This document shows positions 11,578-22,728 of a DNA stretch of 64,000 nt, in pieces. Made by a program: the position numbers and the translations under genes. The notes under the pieces are model-generated. The model was not told the origin of the DNA. It made no database searches and was given only the letters and a program-made list of their open reading frames with translations. The stretch comes from Spisula solida (taxonomy: Eukaryota; Mollusca; Bivalvia; Venerida; Mactridae), in the NCBI GenBank assembly GCA_947247005.1, contig OX365945.1, positions 34,464,551 to 34,528,550 of the forward strand. Direction: 5' to 3'. Position 1 is the stretch's first letter. Every line of letters begins with the position of its first letter.

Positions 11578-11835
11578 AAGTAATTAAGAATTGCAAGCAA
11601 TACAGAAGTCCCCTACCGGTTTGAGGCCATTTTCAATGTTTGTGTTGCCATAGCAATAACAATTTTTGTCAGATTCAAAATATTGGATTGGTATGTGGAT
11701 AGGGGGCAATAAGGGGATTATGCACGTCTAAAAATATTTTGATTCTGACAAAAAGTGTGGTTGCTATGGCAACAGAAACATTAAAAATGGCCTCAAACCG
11801 GTAGGGGACTTCTTGCTTGCAATTCTTAATTACTT
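11578..11835. mobile_element. MITE with about 100-bp terminal inverted repeats
   Basis: The left end 'aagtaattaagaattgcaag' continues through 'gaagtcccctaccggtttga' and 'ggccattttcaatgtttgtg'. The right end carries the same words inverted and closes with 'cttgcaattcttaattactt'. The arms match with only a few changes over most of the 258-bp element, which leaves a short AT-rich centre. There is no ORF. A short TSD of 'ta' type is possible but not certain. Confidence 0.85.
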
Positions 11836-12094
11836 GTTGTGTTTAAACTTACTCTATGTTAACACTTATATCCTACGAGAGGTGTTCAACTTATATTTGA
11901 ACAAAACCGATCATCGGATTTTGTCATAGACTTACACAATAAAATTGATATATTTCTATTAAACCATGTAACAAAATGTAACAAAATGTGTAAAGTAGTA
12001 TACTGTATACATATTAAATAACAAGGATTCTGATTGGCTTAGACTGCCTGCACGAGAGGTCTATATGATATGCAGAGGTCTATATGATATAAAT
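11836..12094. other. Flank of LINE 3' end, no gene
   Basis: AT-rich sequence with 'ctatatgatat' repeated at about 12061-12095 just before the LINE tail. This may be part of a target-site duplication or a microsatellite. Confidence 0.4.
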
Positions 12095-12431
12095 AGATAG
12101 ATAGATAGTTTATTTCGAAAATAAGGCAATATGCCCATGATTTCACATACAATAAGTACATGCATTGACATAATTATTAACACAAATATACACATTATAA
12201 TATAAACAAATCATGCATGTATACATATTATTATTTTCGATTCCGGTACCAAGTATATGTGGAGTAAGTGGAAATTATCGGCAATAATGAGTTATATTCC
12301 AACATCACTGTAACTTTAAATATAGTTATTTGCATGGCATTAGTCATGCTACTATGTACTCTCAAAAATTTAAAAGTACGTAATTTATTGTGTATGCGTA
12401 GTTTGTTTTTCGTACAGTAGGGAGAAGAGTG

Positions 12432-15400
12432 CTAACGTACATAATATTCTGCATCTCTTCGTTTCAGACTTTTGTAAATATATTGAGAAAGATTAATAAT
12501 AGTATTTCTATTTTCAGATGACATAAGTTCTACAAATTTAGGGATATTAGGTCGTTTCCAAAAGTAACGTTTGATGTGTTGTTTTCGTATTTCATAATAT
12601 AAAGGGCATTCAAGTATAAAGTGAAACTCATCCTCTAATTTGTTACATAATTGACATTTTCTTTCTGATTTAGGGATTTTCAATGGTTTGTGCCATCGGC
12701 CTGTTTCAATTTCTAGACGATGACTAGATGTTCTAAGTCTGCATAGTGCAGTATTAAATTTTCTAATATTTACAATATTTAAATATGGTTTGAAACCAAA
12801 ATTTGCAAATAATACATAGGAGCATGCTCTGGAAGAATCACGTAGTTGTTCGTTCCATAGTTGTATAAAATTATCCTTAACTCTAAGTTTAAATATTTTA
12901 ATGAAGTATTTGAAGTTTCCAACTCCTTGAAAAAGCCATACATTGTTAAAACCAAGCCTTTCTAAGATTATTTTTACATTTGAGGCCCAGTTGGTTTTGT
13001 CAGGATGTATTTCCATATCATTTAGCATCATATTATAAATACATTTTATATACCTATTTTCAGAACTATTGACAGTTTTTAACCAAAATCGGATTATATT
13101 AACTAAACGGCTTACTTTGAATGGAGTTCTTCCTAATTCACCATAAATAAAATTATTTTGAGTTTGGGTTCTTACTCCTAGAAGTTGCTTGCAGAATTGA
13201 AGATGAACTTTTTCCATTTGTGTTGCATCTATAAAACCCCAAATTTCTGATCCGTAGTTCAAAATTGGAGATATCAATTTATCAAAAAGTTCCATTCTAT
13301 GTCCAACAGAAACATCTGCAAATTTAGAGAGATAAAATTTCATTTTGAATATGGCTTTCATAGCCTGACCACTTAATGCATCAAAAGTTTGCTTAAAAGA
13401 ACCATTACTGGTGAATACTATACCTAGGTATGTGAATTTCGTAACAATTTCTAATTCTGTTCCATTGTATATGAATCGTGCATTTCGTACACGAAAACCT
13501 CCTTTCTTGAAAATTAATACTTTAGTTTTCTTTACATTAACAACAAGTTTCCATTTATCACAATAATTTTTAAGAAGATTTAACCCATTTTGGAGACCAT
13601 CCTGCGTATCAGCAAATATAACAATGTCATCAGCATATAATAACAAGAATAATTTTAACATTCCTATATCAATACCTTTGAAACCGTTTAAGATCATGTA
13701 TTCTTCTAGATCATTAACGTACATAGAAAATATAAAAGGTGATAAACAATCACCTTGTCTTACTCCTAAGAAACACTCGAAACTATCGCCCAGTTCGTTT
13801 TTATATTTCATCCTAGATTTAACATCTGTATATAAGGACTTAATTATATTTAACATTTTCCCTCGCACACCATACTTAATTAGTTTGTAAAAAATATTTT
13901 GCCTTACTAGGTAATCGAATGCTTTCGTAAAATCAACGAAACATACAAATAATTTACGATTATCATTCAGTATATGTGTAATTAACCCGTGTAAGATAAA
14001 TATATAGTCACATGTACCCATATTTTTTCTAAAACCTGATTGAGCTTCCACATATACAGAGTATTCTTCAGCCCATTGATCTAACCGGTTATTTATAATT
14101 CTAGTAAAAAGTTTGCCAAATGTGCTTAATAAAGTTATTCCCCGGTAGTTTTCGGGTTGATTTACATCTCCTTTTTTATGAAGTGGAATAATAAAACCTT
14201 CTGTCCATTTGGAAGGGAAGTAACCGTTGTCAAATAATTTGTTGAACAGTTTAACCATATATACCGACAAGTGCGTATAACCGTACTTAAAAAATTCATT
14301 CAGGACGCGATCCGGTCCGCTTGAGCGATTTAAGCTTAATTGTTTGCATGCTTTAAATACCTCATGAACTGATATTGGTAAATCCAGTTCTGTGAACATT
14401 ACCTGTAATTCATTATTTAAAAACCTTTCATTAAAATGTAAAATGTCGTCATCAGGTTGAAAAAATACTGACTCTGGATCATTTATAGCTTTGAAGTAAT
14501 TTTTTAGCATTTTCCAATATTCTTTAGCATTTTTGTATCTGAGAGATTCTAGTTTTTTTGTTGATTGCCGATCAAAGTCTAATCGTTTTTTTCTTATTAT
14601 GTTTTTATATATGCTTCTGGACTCCGTCATTGATTTTCGGTTTATTTCGCTGCAGTCGGCTCTATATTTATTAAGATTGTCGTAAAAAGACTTCCTATTT
14701 TCGTTACATTCACTATCGAACCATGGCTGATTGGTTTTCATATTAACATTAGTCCTGTCGGTTTCAAAGTTACGAAATTTATGCTTAAACAAAGGGTCAC
14801 AAACATTCTCAATCATACAATAAAAATCCAATAGGTTATTTTCTACATCATCACACGTTTCATCATTATCTAGTTTCGCAGATAAAATATTAAGTTCAGA
14901 TTGAAAAGACTCGTCGCTAATTTGTTTCATGAACTCATCTTTTTGAATAGTATCCCATTTATAGATGAAATTTAACTTTTCAGTATGAACATTGTTTTGT
15001 TGATCATCATTTATAGTGTGTAAATGATTCGAACTTCTAATTGAAAAACTAATGGTACAATGATCTGATATGATATTCGGGTCATGTATATAAAATTTGG
15101 TAAAATATGGTATAATATCAGGTTTACACAAAACATAGTCTACAACACTACACCCAGACGATTTTACACATGTAAAATTTCCCGTGTTATTCAAATCTCC
15201 AATTCGGCCATTCATAATTCTTATACCCGTCGTTTTACAAAAATTAATCATATGTCTACCGTGACAATTTATAGTAGTATCCTTAGTAACCCTATGTAAA
15301 CAAATATCTGCGACGTAGTCGTCCGGTAAAATATCAATATTATGTAAATGTTCATTTTCAACAAAATCATTTAATTTTCCGACCCTGCTGTTAAAATCCC

Positions 15401-15521
15401 CAGCAATCAAAAATTGACAGTTTTCATTGTACATATTATTGAAATAAATAATGTCTTCAGATAAACAATCAAACACATTTTGCTCTACAAGAGCTTCCCG
15501 ACTACTATAGATCAACCACGA
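12432..15521 (-). CDS. LINE ORF2: endonuclease C-terminal half, reverse transcriptase, CCHC motif
   Basis: This 1,027-codon open frame lacks the start of the endonuclease because of the upstream insertion. Seen in order: endonuclease motif AGDFNS near residue 40, the SDH signature 'IISDHCT' near 150, RT motifs 'KKGDVNQPENYRGITLLS', 'AQSGFRK', 'CFVDFTKAFD', 'GVRQGDCLSP', and the catalytic YADD near residue 627. A long C-terminal region ends with a C-x2-C...H...C zinc knuckle ('CQLCNKLEDEFHFILEC'). By family knowledge the protein nicks target DNA and reverse-transcribes its own RNA there. The fragment at 21795-22726 is from the same family. An L1- or CR1-related clade is likely; I cannot assign it more finely. 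Confidence 0.9.
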   Translation of the reverse strand, partial: SWLIYSSREALVEQNVFDCLSEDIIYFNNMYNENCQFLIAGDFNSRVGKLNDFVENEHLHNIDILPDDYVADICLHRVTKDTTINCHGRHMINFCKTTGIRIMNGRIGDLNNTGNFTCVKSSGCSVVDYVLCKPDIIPYFTKFYIHDPNIISDHCTISFSIRSSNHLHTINDDQQNNVHTEKLNFIYKWDTIQKDEFMKQISDESFQSELNILSAKLDNDETCDDVENNLLDFYCMIENVCDPLFKHKFRNFETDRTNVNMKTNQPWFDSECNENRKSFYDNLNKYRADCSEINRKSMTESRSIYKNIIRKKRLDFDRQSTKKLESLRYKNAKEYWKMLKNYFKAINDPESVFFQPDDDILHFNERFLNNELQVMFTELDLPISVHEVFKACKQLSLNRSSGPDRVLNEFFKYGYTHLSVYMVKLFNKLFDNGYFPSKWTEGFIIPLHKKGDVNQPENYRGITLLSTFGKLFTRIINNRLDQWAEEYSVYVEAQSGFRKNMGTCDYIFILHGLITHILNDNRKLFVCFVDFTKAFDYLVRQNIFYKLIKYGVRGKMLNIIKSLYTDVKSRMKYKNELGDSFECFLGVRQGDCLSPFIFSMYVNDLEEYMILNGFKGIDIGMLKLFLLLYADDIVIFADTQDGLQNGLNLLKNYCDKWKLVVNVKKTKVLIFKKGGFRVRNARFIYNGTELEIVTKFTYLGIVFTSNGSFKQTFDALSGQAMKAIFKMKFYLSKFADVSVGHRMELFDKLISPILNYGSEIWGFIDATQMEKVHLQFCKQLLGVRTQTQNNFIYGELGRTPFKVSRLVNIIRFWLKTVNSSENRYIKCIYNMMLNDMEIHPDKTNWASNVKIILERLGFNNVWLFQGVGNFKYFIKIFKLRVKDNFIQLWNEQLRDSSRACSYVLFANFGFKPYLNIVNIRKFNTALCRLRTSSHRLEIETGRWHKPLKIPKSERKCQLCNKLEDEFHFILECPLYYEIRKQHIKRYFWKRPNIPKFVELMSSENRNTIINLSQYIYKSLKRRDAEYYVR

Positions 15522-16472
15522 GTTTTGAGCCGTGACGGGAGATTACACTATTTAGTCATGGTGTGTGTATATACTGGTTCGGATGCCTTTAAAAAGTGTT
15601 GATATATATTTTTGTATGACATGCCATTGTCAGTATCGCTGGCTCAATCGGTAGAGAGCTTGATTTGTAGTCTAAGACATGCGGGTTCAAATCCTGATAA
15701 CTGCACTTTTTTCTCAACTACAGTTTTGTTTCTTTTTCATCAAGAACATGAAGACATTGTTTAAAAGTCATTTCATTATTATGACTTTTCATTCTTCATG
15801 CAATGGGTTTTCATATTTCACTTTTTTCATTTCTTTCACGGACCCAGTATTAATTTACCTTTACTGAATCCTATACTTAAAACTTGTGTCAAAGATTTTC
15901 GACTTTTGTATTGGTTGGCGACCCGTCAGTTGTGTCTGTCTCCATGTCGGATGATGCATTTGAATATATAGTGGGTGCTTAAATACCGTTTATTGCAATA
16001 TCTAACGCTGGTGTTTGTGTCCAACTGTCAATACAAGTTCCATACACATAAAACTATTTTATATATGAACTCCTTGCAATTTTTTTTGTAAATTTGAACC
16101 ATGTTAAATATTCATTATCATACGAGCATCTTCACCAGTATTTTTACTAGTCGCAGCCAAAATTATATAACTACGCACGGTTACTATGACTAACGACAAA
16201 TAAATAGCTCATTATGAAATACATTCCGGGAAATGCATAACTTTCTTGTGTAATATTACTTGAACAAACGATTTGAAAAAAAAATATAAAAAGCGACGCT
16301 ACAAAGGATAGAACCAAGAAAAGTAAGTTTCATAGGACATCGGCTTATCCATTGGGCCACGTATTCAGTTAATTAATAAACAACTTGTTTAACTTATCTT
16401 GGTACTGCTTATATAAACCTACCCTTTTAGGGTGAATAAACTTTGCTGCATAAATTAGTCACGGCTCAAAAA
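15522..16472. mobile_element. TIR element inserted in the LINE endonuclease domain
   Basis: It is bounded by 'gttttgagccgtgac' at left and 'gtcacggctcaaaaa' at right, a clear inverted pair. The flanking LINE codons rejoin in frame when it is excluded ('..DKPC' to 'SWLIYSS..'). I could not define a target-site duplication. It has no transposase ORF, so it is nonautonomous. It contains a tRNA-like box A/box B pair at 15631-15704. Confidence 0.75.
15631..15704 (+). repeat. tRNA-like sequence (SINE-type, probably not a functional tRNA)
   Basis: Box A 'tggctcaatcggtagag' and box B 'gggttcaaatcct' lie at tRNA-like spacing, and acceptor-like ends 'cagtatc' and 'gataactg' nearly pair. The anticodon stem is poor and the T stem and acceptor contain mismatches or an extra base. 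I therefore read it as a decayed tRNA-derived module inside a mobile element. Confidence 0.5.
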
Positions 16473-16871
16473 ACATGGTTTATCTATACCTGATGGGATA
16501 TTATAACATAAACATAATAAAACATCAGAATTAAAAGTGACCAATGATTTATCAATTTTCAACCATATCAAACAATCATAAACAGATTTAATAAATGTCA
16601 CCCGAGATGAAATATCTTCGGATACGTAGATAATAATACCACCACTATTTCGTCGTGCTTTATTAGTACATAGTCTATTTAACACGTGATGCGTTAACCC
16701 TGGAAACGAATAGTCATAGTTTTCATCCAGCCATGTCTCAGTAAACATAACTATATCATGGTTATTAAACAAACACTTAATCTCATCGGAATGTAATTTA
16801 TTGTATGATTTCCCAACTAAACCCTGCACATTCAATACACAAAATGTTAAGTCACTATCCTCCCTTCTGTC
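16473..16871 (-). CDS. LINE ORF2 N-terminal endonuclease fragment
   Basis: Directly after the UAG that ends ORF1, the same frame continues 'DRREDSDLTFCVLNVQGLVGK' less its last residue. The APE endonuclease follows, with 'MFTETWLDE' (catalytic Glu) and 'GGIIIYVSED', as far as '..NIPSGIDKPC'. The TIR element then interrupts it. No ATG precedes the conserved NVQGL start in this frame, which leaves the initiation of ORF2 unexplained. The rest of the domain resumes at 15521. Confidence 0.8.
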
Positions 16872-18260
16872 CTATGTATGTCCATTTGTTGACCTCTGAC
16901 CCTCTCTATTTATATGTGGCGATTCACGTATATCCTCATGTATTCGGGTATTTCCAGATTGTCTATTTTTAGCACTCATCGGCGTAGCAGATTGTGACCT
17001 CCTCACTGTAGTAGCGCTCCTGTCCGTACGTTTAGGAGATCTGCTTAATCGAACATTTTCATGGTTATGCGTTTTATTTGTATTGTCTATTCTTGAATTG
17101 GCACGTTGAGATTTATTTGGGGATTTACATGCAGTTGGTTTACTGGCCGGCCTTTCTGTTACATGTGTATCACTGGGGATGTGTCTCTCACGGCTGTGCA
17201 GAGACGGGGTGAATACTTCACTCGGTGCAGGACTGTCAACAATAGTTTTATTTGAGTACACACTGTGTTCCATGTACATATCCGAGTCTCTGCGATTATC
17301 GAGATGCTGATCATGCGAGATGTGAGCGCTGGTATTGATGTGATTGAACCCAGCCAATCTACTTCCTTTGAGTACTGTAAACCAGTCGGGGAACGTGTCA
17401 TGCTCAAATTTACCACCGATGTACAACATTGCTGGGTATTTAATTTGACATTTCACTTTATGTCGACGGGCTTCCTGTGCCGCATTTGACTGATATAGTT
17501 CACGTCTAGCTTGAGCAATTTCATGGGGGTAGTCTCTATCAACGCCAAAAGGGGTGTGTTTCAGTTTGTATACATTGCTCATGATATATTCCGTATCGTT
17601 ATAATCATTGAAACGGACTATAATCGGGCGCTTTTGGTCACCGTTGGTTTGTTTTCTTAAAGCACCTAAACGATGCGCTCTTTCAATACACATATTTGAT
17701 GTGTTAATATCTAGTTCATCGGATAGGAATCTAAACATCAATGACTTACAATCTCCCCTGATGTTTTCACTCAGACCCCAGAATATAAGATTATTCCTCC
17801 TGCTTCTGGCTTCCATGTCTAGCGACTTGTAAGCTAGCATCTTCAGTTGATCAGTTTGTTTGTTAACCTGTTCCTCGATAACACTCAGTCTGCGGTTTGT
17901 TTTTCCGATCACTGAACTAAGCATTTGAATATCATGTAAACATTGATTCTGTTTGCTTTCAACAGAGAATAAAACTTCAGCATTACGATTTATGGAATCA
18001 AACATACTTGTCAGTTTATCATCTGTGTTTAACTCTGCGAATTTATCCGTATTGTTTACACTTCCACTACTGAACTTCTTTCTCTTTGACCGTCTTGTCC
18101 GTGTTTTAGTCCAATTATCGTCCGAAATGCCGCCATTTTCAAACTGACCAAATCTATTGTTTGTTTTAATCATAAATTCCAGTTCCCCATCATCATATGA
18201 ACTTTCGTAGTTACTCCTATAACCATCCGATGTAATTTCTCCATCATCTCGCGAATTCAT
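16872..18260 (-). CDS. LINE ORF1 protein (L1-ORF1-like RNA-binding protein)
   Basis: 462 codons from an ATG at 18260. The N-terminal third is polar. A predicted coiled coil with spaced Leu/Ile follows (about residues 90-150). Then come an RRM-like core ('RRNNLIFWGLSEN') and 'CIERAHRLGALRKQ', then a C-terminal domain with 'RPIIVRFNDYNDTEYIM' and 'AQARRELYQSN'. The tail of about 130 residues is rich in Ser, Arg and His. This layout matches ORF1 proteins of L1-like LINEs, which bind element RNA as trimers. It ends at a UAG in the same frame as ORF2. Confidence 0.85.
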   Translation of the reverse strand: MNSRDDGEITSDGYRSNYESSYDDGELEFMIKTNNRFGQFENGGISDDNWTKTRTRRSKRKKFSSGSVNNTDKFAELNTDDKLTSMFDSINRNAEVLFSVESKQNQCLHDIQMLSSVIGKTNRRLSVIEEQVNKQTDQLKMLAYKSLDMEARSRRNNLIFWGLSENIRGDCKSLMFRFLSDELDINTSNMCIERAHRLGALRKQTNGDQKRPIIVRFNDYNDTEYIMSNVYKLKHTPFGVDRDYPHEIAQARRELYQSNAAQEARRHKVKCQIKYPAMLYIGGKFEHDTFPDWFTVLKGSRLAGFNHINTSAHISHDQHLDNRRDSDMYMEHSVYSNKTIVDSPAPSEVFTPSLHSRERHIPSDTHVTERPASKPTACKSPNKSQRANSRIDNTNKTHNHENVRLSRSPKRTDRSATTVRRSQSATPMSAKNRQSGNTRIHEDIRESPHINREGQRSTNGHT

Positions 18261-18300
18261 GACTTAGTATGACTGCTAAAACACTTTTATTTATTTATTT

Positions 18301-19350
18301 TTTCTCATTGAAAAATTTATCGACCACCATATACCGGAACCGGAACCGGAACATATCAGATGCCTGCCAGCGTGACATTGATATTGTCAACCCGATGGTG
18401 AACATATTTTCTCACACGCGCGGACTGATTCGAAGTCCGTTAGCCACAACCCTACTTTCACTTTCATATTTAAGCCAGAATATCAAATTTTCTAAATAAA
18501 ACAGTTTCACTACATCACATGCATGTGTACAAAGTACATGATTCTAATGCTGATTTGTCAACACATACCACCATTTCCAGCCAAATAAAAGTTTTTTACA
18601 GGACTACTTGATTTTGGTCCGCGTAGGCATTTGGTGGTTTGATACCATTATTATACCGACAAAAATATAAATAAATAAAATCATACTGGTAAATCTTGAC
18701 ATGTTTGTTTTTTACACTCGTCTGAATCGCACATGAGCACAAATACCAGTGACGTCACTACTTATTGTGTACAAGGGAGACAACTACAACACAATTTAGC
18801 TTTAATGCTTGACACAGTTACTTGCCCTTGCATGACATTGAAAATGTCAGATCGATCACATGACCTGACAGTCAGTTTTCGGTCGTACACGTGTCAAATG
18901 AGCTGGGACTGTCAATGCCAGTCATACATTCTCTTTCTGGGGCAATGGGACTTGCAGAAAAAAGTGAGGTATAATAAATTTTGATATACACCTCCCGAAA
19001 CAGAGGATGGGGTGGATATACTTTTTCTGCGACATAACATTCCAAACAACGTAACAACGTTATTTTCCGTATTATTTGGCCTACATCTGCTCATACATAT
19101 TTATAGGCTCTAACCTAGCCATTAATGATAAATACCGTTAATAAATACGTGAATACTCTCTCATACATATACATATGAAGAGTGTTGTTAGTTAGAACAT
19201 TTGAAGAGACGTCTTATGTTTCTATTATATACCCTTTCCTGAAGAAAGACTGACGTTATTATGATTTAAAAAGAGTCAATAGGTTTTATTTCCTTGACTT
19301 ATGGCATGGTATACAATATAACAGTAGTCGACTTATGTTTCGATGACTAT
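18301..19350. other. No gene seen
   Basis: It contains 'accggaaccggaaccggaac' at 18334-18353. Otherwise it is unique AT-rich DNA with only short unsupported ORFs. Confidence 0.45.
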
Positions 19351-19435
19351 GATGTTTAGTTGACCTTTAAAAAGTGATATTGTCCACTGACTTCGTTATC
19401 GGTCAATATCACTTTTTTCAGGTCAACAAAGCATC
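19351..19435. repeat. Short palindromic hairpin element
   Basis: 'gttgacctttaaaaagtgat' plus 'attg' faces 'caatatcacttttttcaggt' plus 'caac' across a 21-base loop 'tccactgacttcgttatcgg'-t. The outer words 'gatg' and 'catc' also pair. It resembles the hairpin elements at 38465, 41125 and 44116 in architecture, though not in sequence. Confidence 0.75.
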
Positions 19436-20638
19436 ATGTTCACCTCAACTTAAGTCAATAACAGTATAATATACACTCATTTTGTATCATATTTGCATTA
19501 TGTTTCTAAGTAAAATCAACCATCTTGTAGAGGGCGTTGATTTTATCTTTTTAAAACTAATTGGCCCTATATAAGCATAAAAAGGGTTGGTAGAATATGA
19601 ATTACCAATGTCCGTGAAGAAAATCAATTTTATTTGTCATATAAACGTTGATATGCGTTCAACTGCTTGCTTTGGCGAAATGGCACCAACTATCAAATAT
19701 CACCAATATTTTATTCAAAACGTTTAAGAAGACCTTGTTGACAAAAATGTGACACGTTATCTTCGATAACATGCCAAAGACAGGTTGTTTCACTAATACT
19801 GAGCTTCCTGTCGCCCCTAACACATGTCATAAAGTACCTTATAAATTTCACAGGGAAGAAAATCATACACAAACAAAGGAAACCGAAGTCTCCTGATGAA
19901 ACATCAATATCATTTAAATCTGGAGAATATTGAAACGTCGAGAAGGGGATTGTAAGCATCAGCACTTGGAATATGTTGCATTTATGGCCTTCAAAAATGC
20001 AAAATCAACACACTCATTACATAACATAACTTAACATATATTTTATTAACATTAAATTGCATACATAAAATTTATAGTCAATCAATACAATAATGTATGT
20101 AAAACATTAAACATGATAACAACTTCTTATCTGAGAAGATTCTGCAAACAATATACAGTAGCTGATTTTTATTTTAAGGATATTGCGTATACGTTCTACA
20201 ATGATTGTGTATAACACTTGATACATTACTATACACGATAGAATAGACACAATTGGATTTCGTTGTGAAATTCATGAACATACTGGATGTTCAATTTTGT
20301 TCAAATATAAGTTATATATAAGGCACCTCTCGTATTATTCCAGTTTTGTATCAAATTAGCGGTAAGTCTTTGTTTTGCTAAACTTAAAGAAACATTAACA
20401 GTATCTACAACATTTGATAGTCATACTCTTTGAAGCAAGTAAGTAAAGTTAAGATACCCGTCTGACTGCTTTTTGGAGACCGCTCTTTATCATTGAATAG
20501 CACATGATATATCACTTTTATTACTAAACGTTCGTTAAATTCTACGATTTTAAACCATATTCTGATGATATTAGATATTTATTTGATTTAAAGATTATAT
20601 CTGCCCAATTCGTACCCCACGTCGTCATGGTAGTTATA
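19436..20638. other. No gene seen
   Basis: AT-rich DNA. One 84-codon minus ORF at 19711-19965 has no recognisable domain or supporting context. Confidence 0.45.
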
Positions 20639-21006
20639 ATAGAGAGGTTGCGAAAGTCAACGTGTAACGTGTACGTGTATATAAATACTACTTTTGAGTA
20701 TTTCGTCATCCAAGTATGTGCAGTTTCTACAAGTAACCGACGTGTGACAGACAAAAATACAGTCTGTACTATGTCACACAGGTATGCGTATGCACGGGAA
20801 ACCCAAGAATTCATGGTTCGTGATTTCACTGAGTTTATATAAACACTCATTATCGATTCACGAAGAACTCGTGCTACACCTGTCATGTGATGTTACACGC
20901 ACACGTTGTCTTTCGCAAGCCAATTTTAATTGCAACGTGTACGTATACATGTACGGGTAACTACACGTACACGTAGTCGTACATGTTCGCATCGCAACCT
21001 CTCTAA
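20639..21006. mobile_element. MITE with TIR TAGAGAGGTTGCGA
   Basis: The left end is 'tagagaggttgcgaaagtca' and the right end 'gttcgcatcgcaacctctct'-a. The outer 14 bases form a perfect inverted pair. The interior is rich in 'acgtgtacgtg' and 'tacacgtacacg' words. The termini start and end with TA, so the TSD may be TA. There is no transposase; overlapping short ORFs on both strands are by-products. Confidence 0.8.
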
Positions 21007-21076
21007 TGTCAAGTGGACTCCATTTAAGAATTGTTTGACATGATTTATATTGATAAATTAATGTATATCATATAAT

Positions 21077-21785
21077 TAGAAGATAAGTTAGTAAAATTTC
21101 AAAAACGAGCAGCAAGAACGATACTAGACAAGGGCATCTATACACATTCAGTCTCAATGTTTGTGGATTTAAAATGGATGACATTTCCTGAGGGGTCATC
21201 TACCTTAAAGCTGTGCAAATGTATAAAACTTTGAATGGCATAGCACCTGAATATTTACAAACTTCTTTTATATTTACATCAGAAGTTCACTCTAAACAAT
21301 TAAGGTCAACATATAGACTTCAATTTTTTTCTCCTCGTCCGAATACTGAACTTTTCAGTAAGTCATTTGAATACTCAGGATCATTTATTTGGAATGATTT
21401 ACCCAGTCATATTCAGCAGTCTGCTACACTCAATCAATTCAAAGCCCTTTATATAAAATGGTTCTATTCTATGAGGTAGCACAATGTGGAAATTAATTTG
21501 GATACCTCTAAGTTCGTGTACATGTACAATTGTATTGGTATGTATTGAGATTGTAATTGTTATGTATGTTAATTCACATGACAACCATCTTTATCACAAT
21601 ATATGACATAATAATAATTTCATTATATATCCATACGCTTGATATTTTGTGCATTTGTTATTAGATTTATTGATTTCATGTTTCTGTAATTTCAATGTTT
21701 TTATTGTTGAGGGCCTTACGGCAGATTGACAATTATGTTAAGTATGTTCCCTCTATAAATAAAGTCTTTATTATTATTATATAAT
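21077..21785 (+). pseudogene. LINE ORF2 C-terminal fragment plus 3' tail (CR1/jockey type)
   Basis: The first coding words are 'KLVKFQKRAARTILDKG', followed after a frameshift by 'MYKTLNGIAPEYL', 'LRSTYRLQFFSPRP', 'SFEYSGSFIWNDLPSHI' and 'LNQFKALYIKWF'. This is the typical C-terminus of CR1/L2/jockey-like ORF2 proteins. The coding part ends at 21479. A 3' UTR follows with 'gggccttacggcagattgac', 'aataaa' and a (TTA)n tail at about 21768-21780. The rest of the element is missing, as expected for 5' truncation during reverse transcription. Confidence 0.8.
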
Positions 21786-21794
21786 GATATAAGA

Positions 21795-22728
21795 TGTTGT
21801 TGTTTTTAGAAACGGCGGGTTTCTACGATCTTATGAAAAGTGGTATTATGGGCATGAACAATTACGTGTCTCCACCTACTATAAATATTTGGGTGTAGTG
21901 ATTTCATCTAGACACTCTTGGTATATGTGTCAAAAGACCTTAGCTGAACAGGCAACCAAGGCGATCTTTTCTATTAAATCTCATTTGTCAAAATTTGGTA
22001 GTTTGCAACCTTCACTATTGTTTAAAATATTTGACACGAAAATTCAACCAAAATTGTCTTACGGCTCTGAAATCTGGTTCAATCACGAAGCTAAAAACGT
22101 TGAAGTAGTTCACAATAAATGGTGTAAGTTTGTCTTAAAACTGAAACGGTCAACCCCGACAACATTTGTTCAGGGTGAATTAGGTCGATATTCTCTATTA
22201 CATTGTAGACTAATAAAGGCGATTAAATACTGGTTCCGCCTTTTACATATGGACGAACATAGATTATCGTCAATCTGCTATAAAACTCAATATCGCTGGG
22301 CTGAAAATGAAACTCGTTGTTGGGCTTATTATGTGCGGATACTTTTGTATACAAATGGTTTTGGACATGTGTGGATAAACCAAGGAGTAGCAAATGAACC
22401 TAAATTCATAAGCGAATTCTCGCAGAGACTTAAAGATATGCATTTACAGACATGGCAAGATTCCATTAACTCATCATCTAAAATGATCAATTACAGGTTA
22501 TTTAAAACTGAGTTCCGCATAGAGCCGTATCTTGAACATAATTATGAATAGCATTTACTTCGGAGTTCTGATCACTAAATTTCGAGGAGGGCTTCTATCA
22601 TTACTATGTAATACGGATTGTTACACAAATATCCCAATTGAACAGAGATTATGTCCCCTTTGTCTTCAAGCACCTGATGACGAGTACCACCTACTGCTAA
22701 TCTGCAATAAACTTACAAAAATATGAAG
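21795..22728 (+). pseudogene. LINE ORF2 C-terminal fragment, same family as the LINE at 12-18 kb
   Basis: The frame starts inside the protein ('VVVFRNGGFLRSYEKW') and runs through 'YKYLGVVISSR', 'YGSEIWFNHEA' and 'FVQGELGR' to 22551. After a frameshift, 'GGLLSLLCNTD' and the zinc motif 'CPLCLQAPDDEYHLLLIC' follow. The same order and motifs occur in the ORF2 at 12432-15521. It is 5'-truncated. The 3' UTR extends to about 23190, with 'ggccggaggcctatattacc' and 'aataaactt'. Confidence 0.85.

Larger units (their letters stand above)
12095..18300 (-). mobile_element. Near full-length APE-type LINE
   Basis: On the minus strand the order is ORF1 (18260-16872), then ORF2 endonuclease, reverse transcriptase and a C-terminal zinc motif, then a 3' UTR. 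The 3' UTR has an 'aataaa' near 12110 and a (CTAT)n tail near 12096-12110. ORF1 and RT are uninterrupted, so this is a young copy. It is disabled only by the insertion at 15522-16472 inside the endonuclease. The exact 5' end is uncertain; I place it just upstream of ORF1. Confidence 0.85.

Noticed and set aside
15631..15704. A functional tRNA gene
   Set aside because: Box A and box B are good, but the anticodon stem and acceptor pairing are poor, and it lies inside an inserted mobile element.
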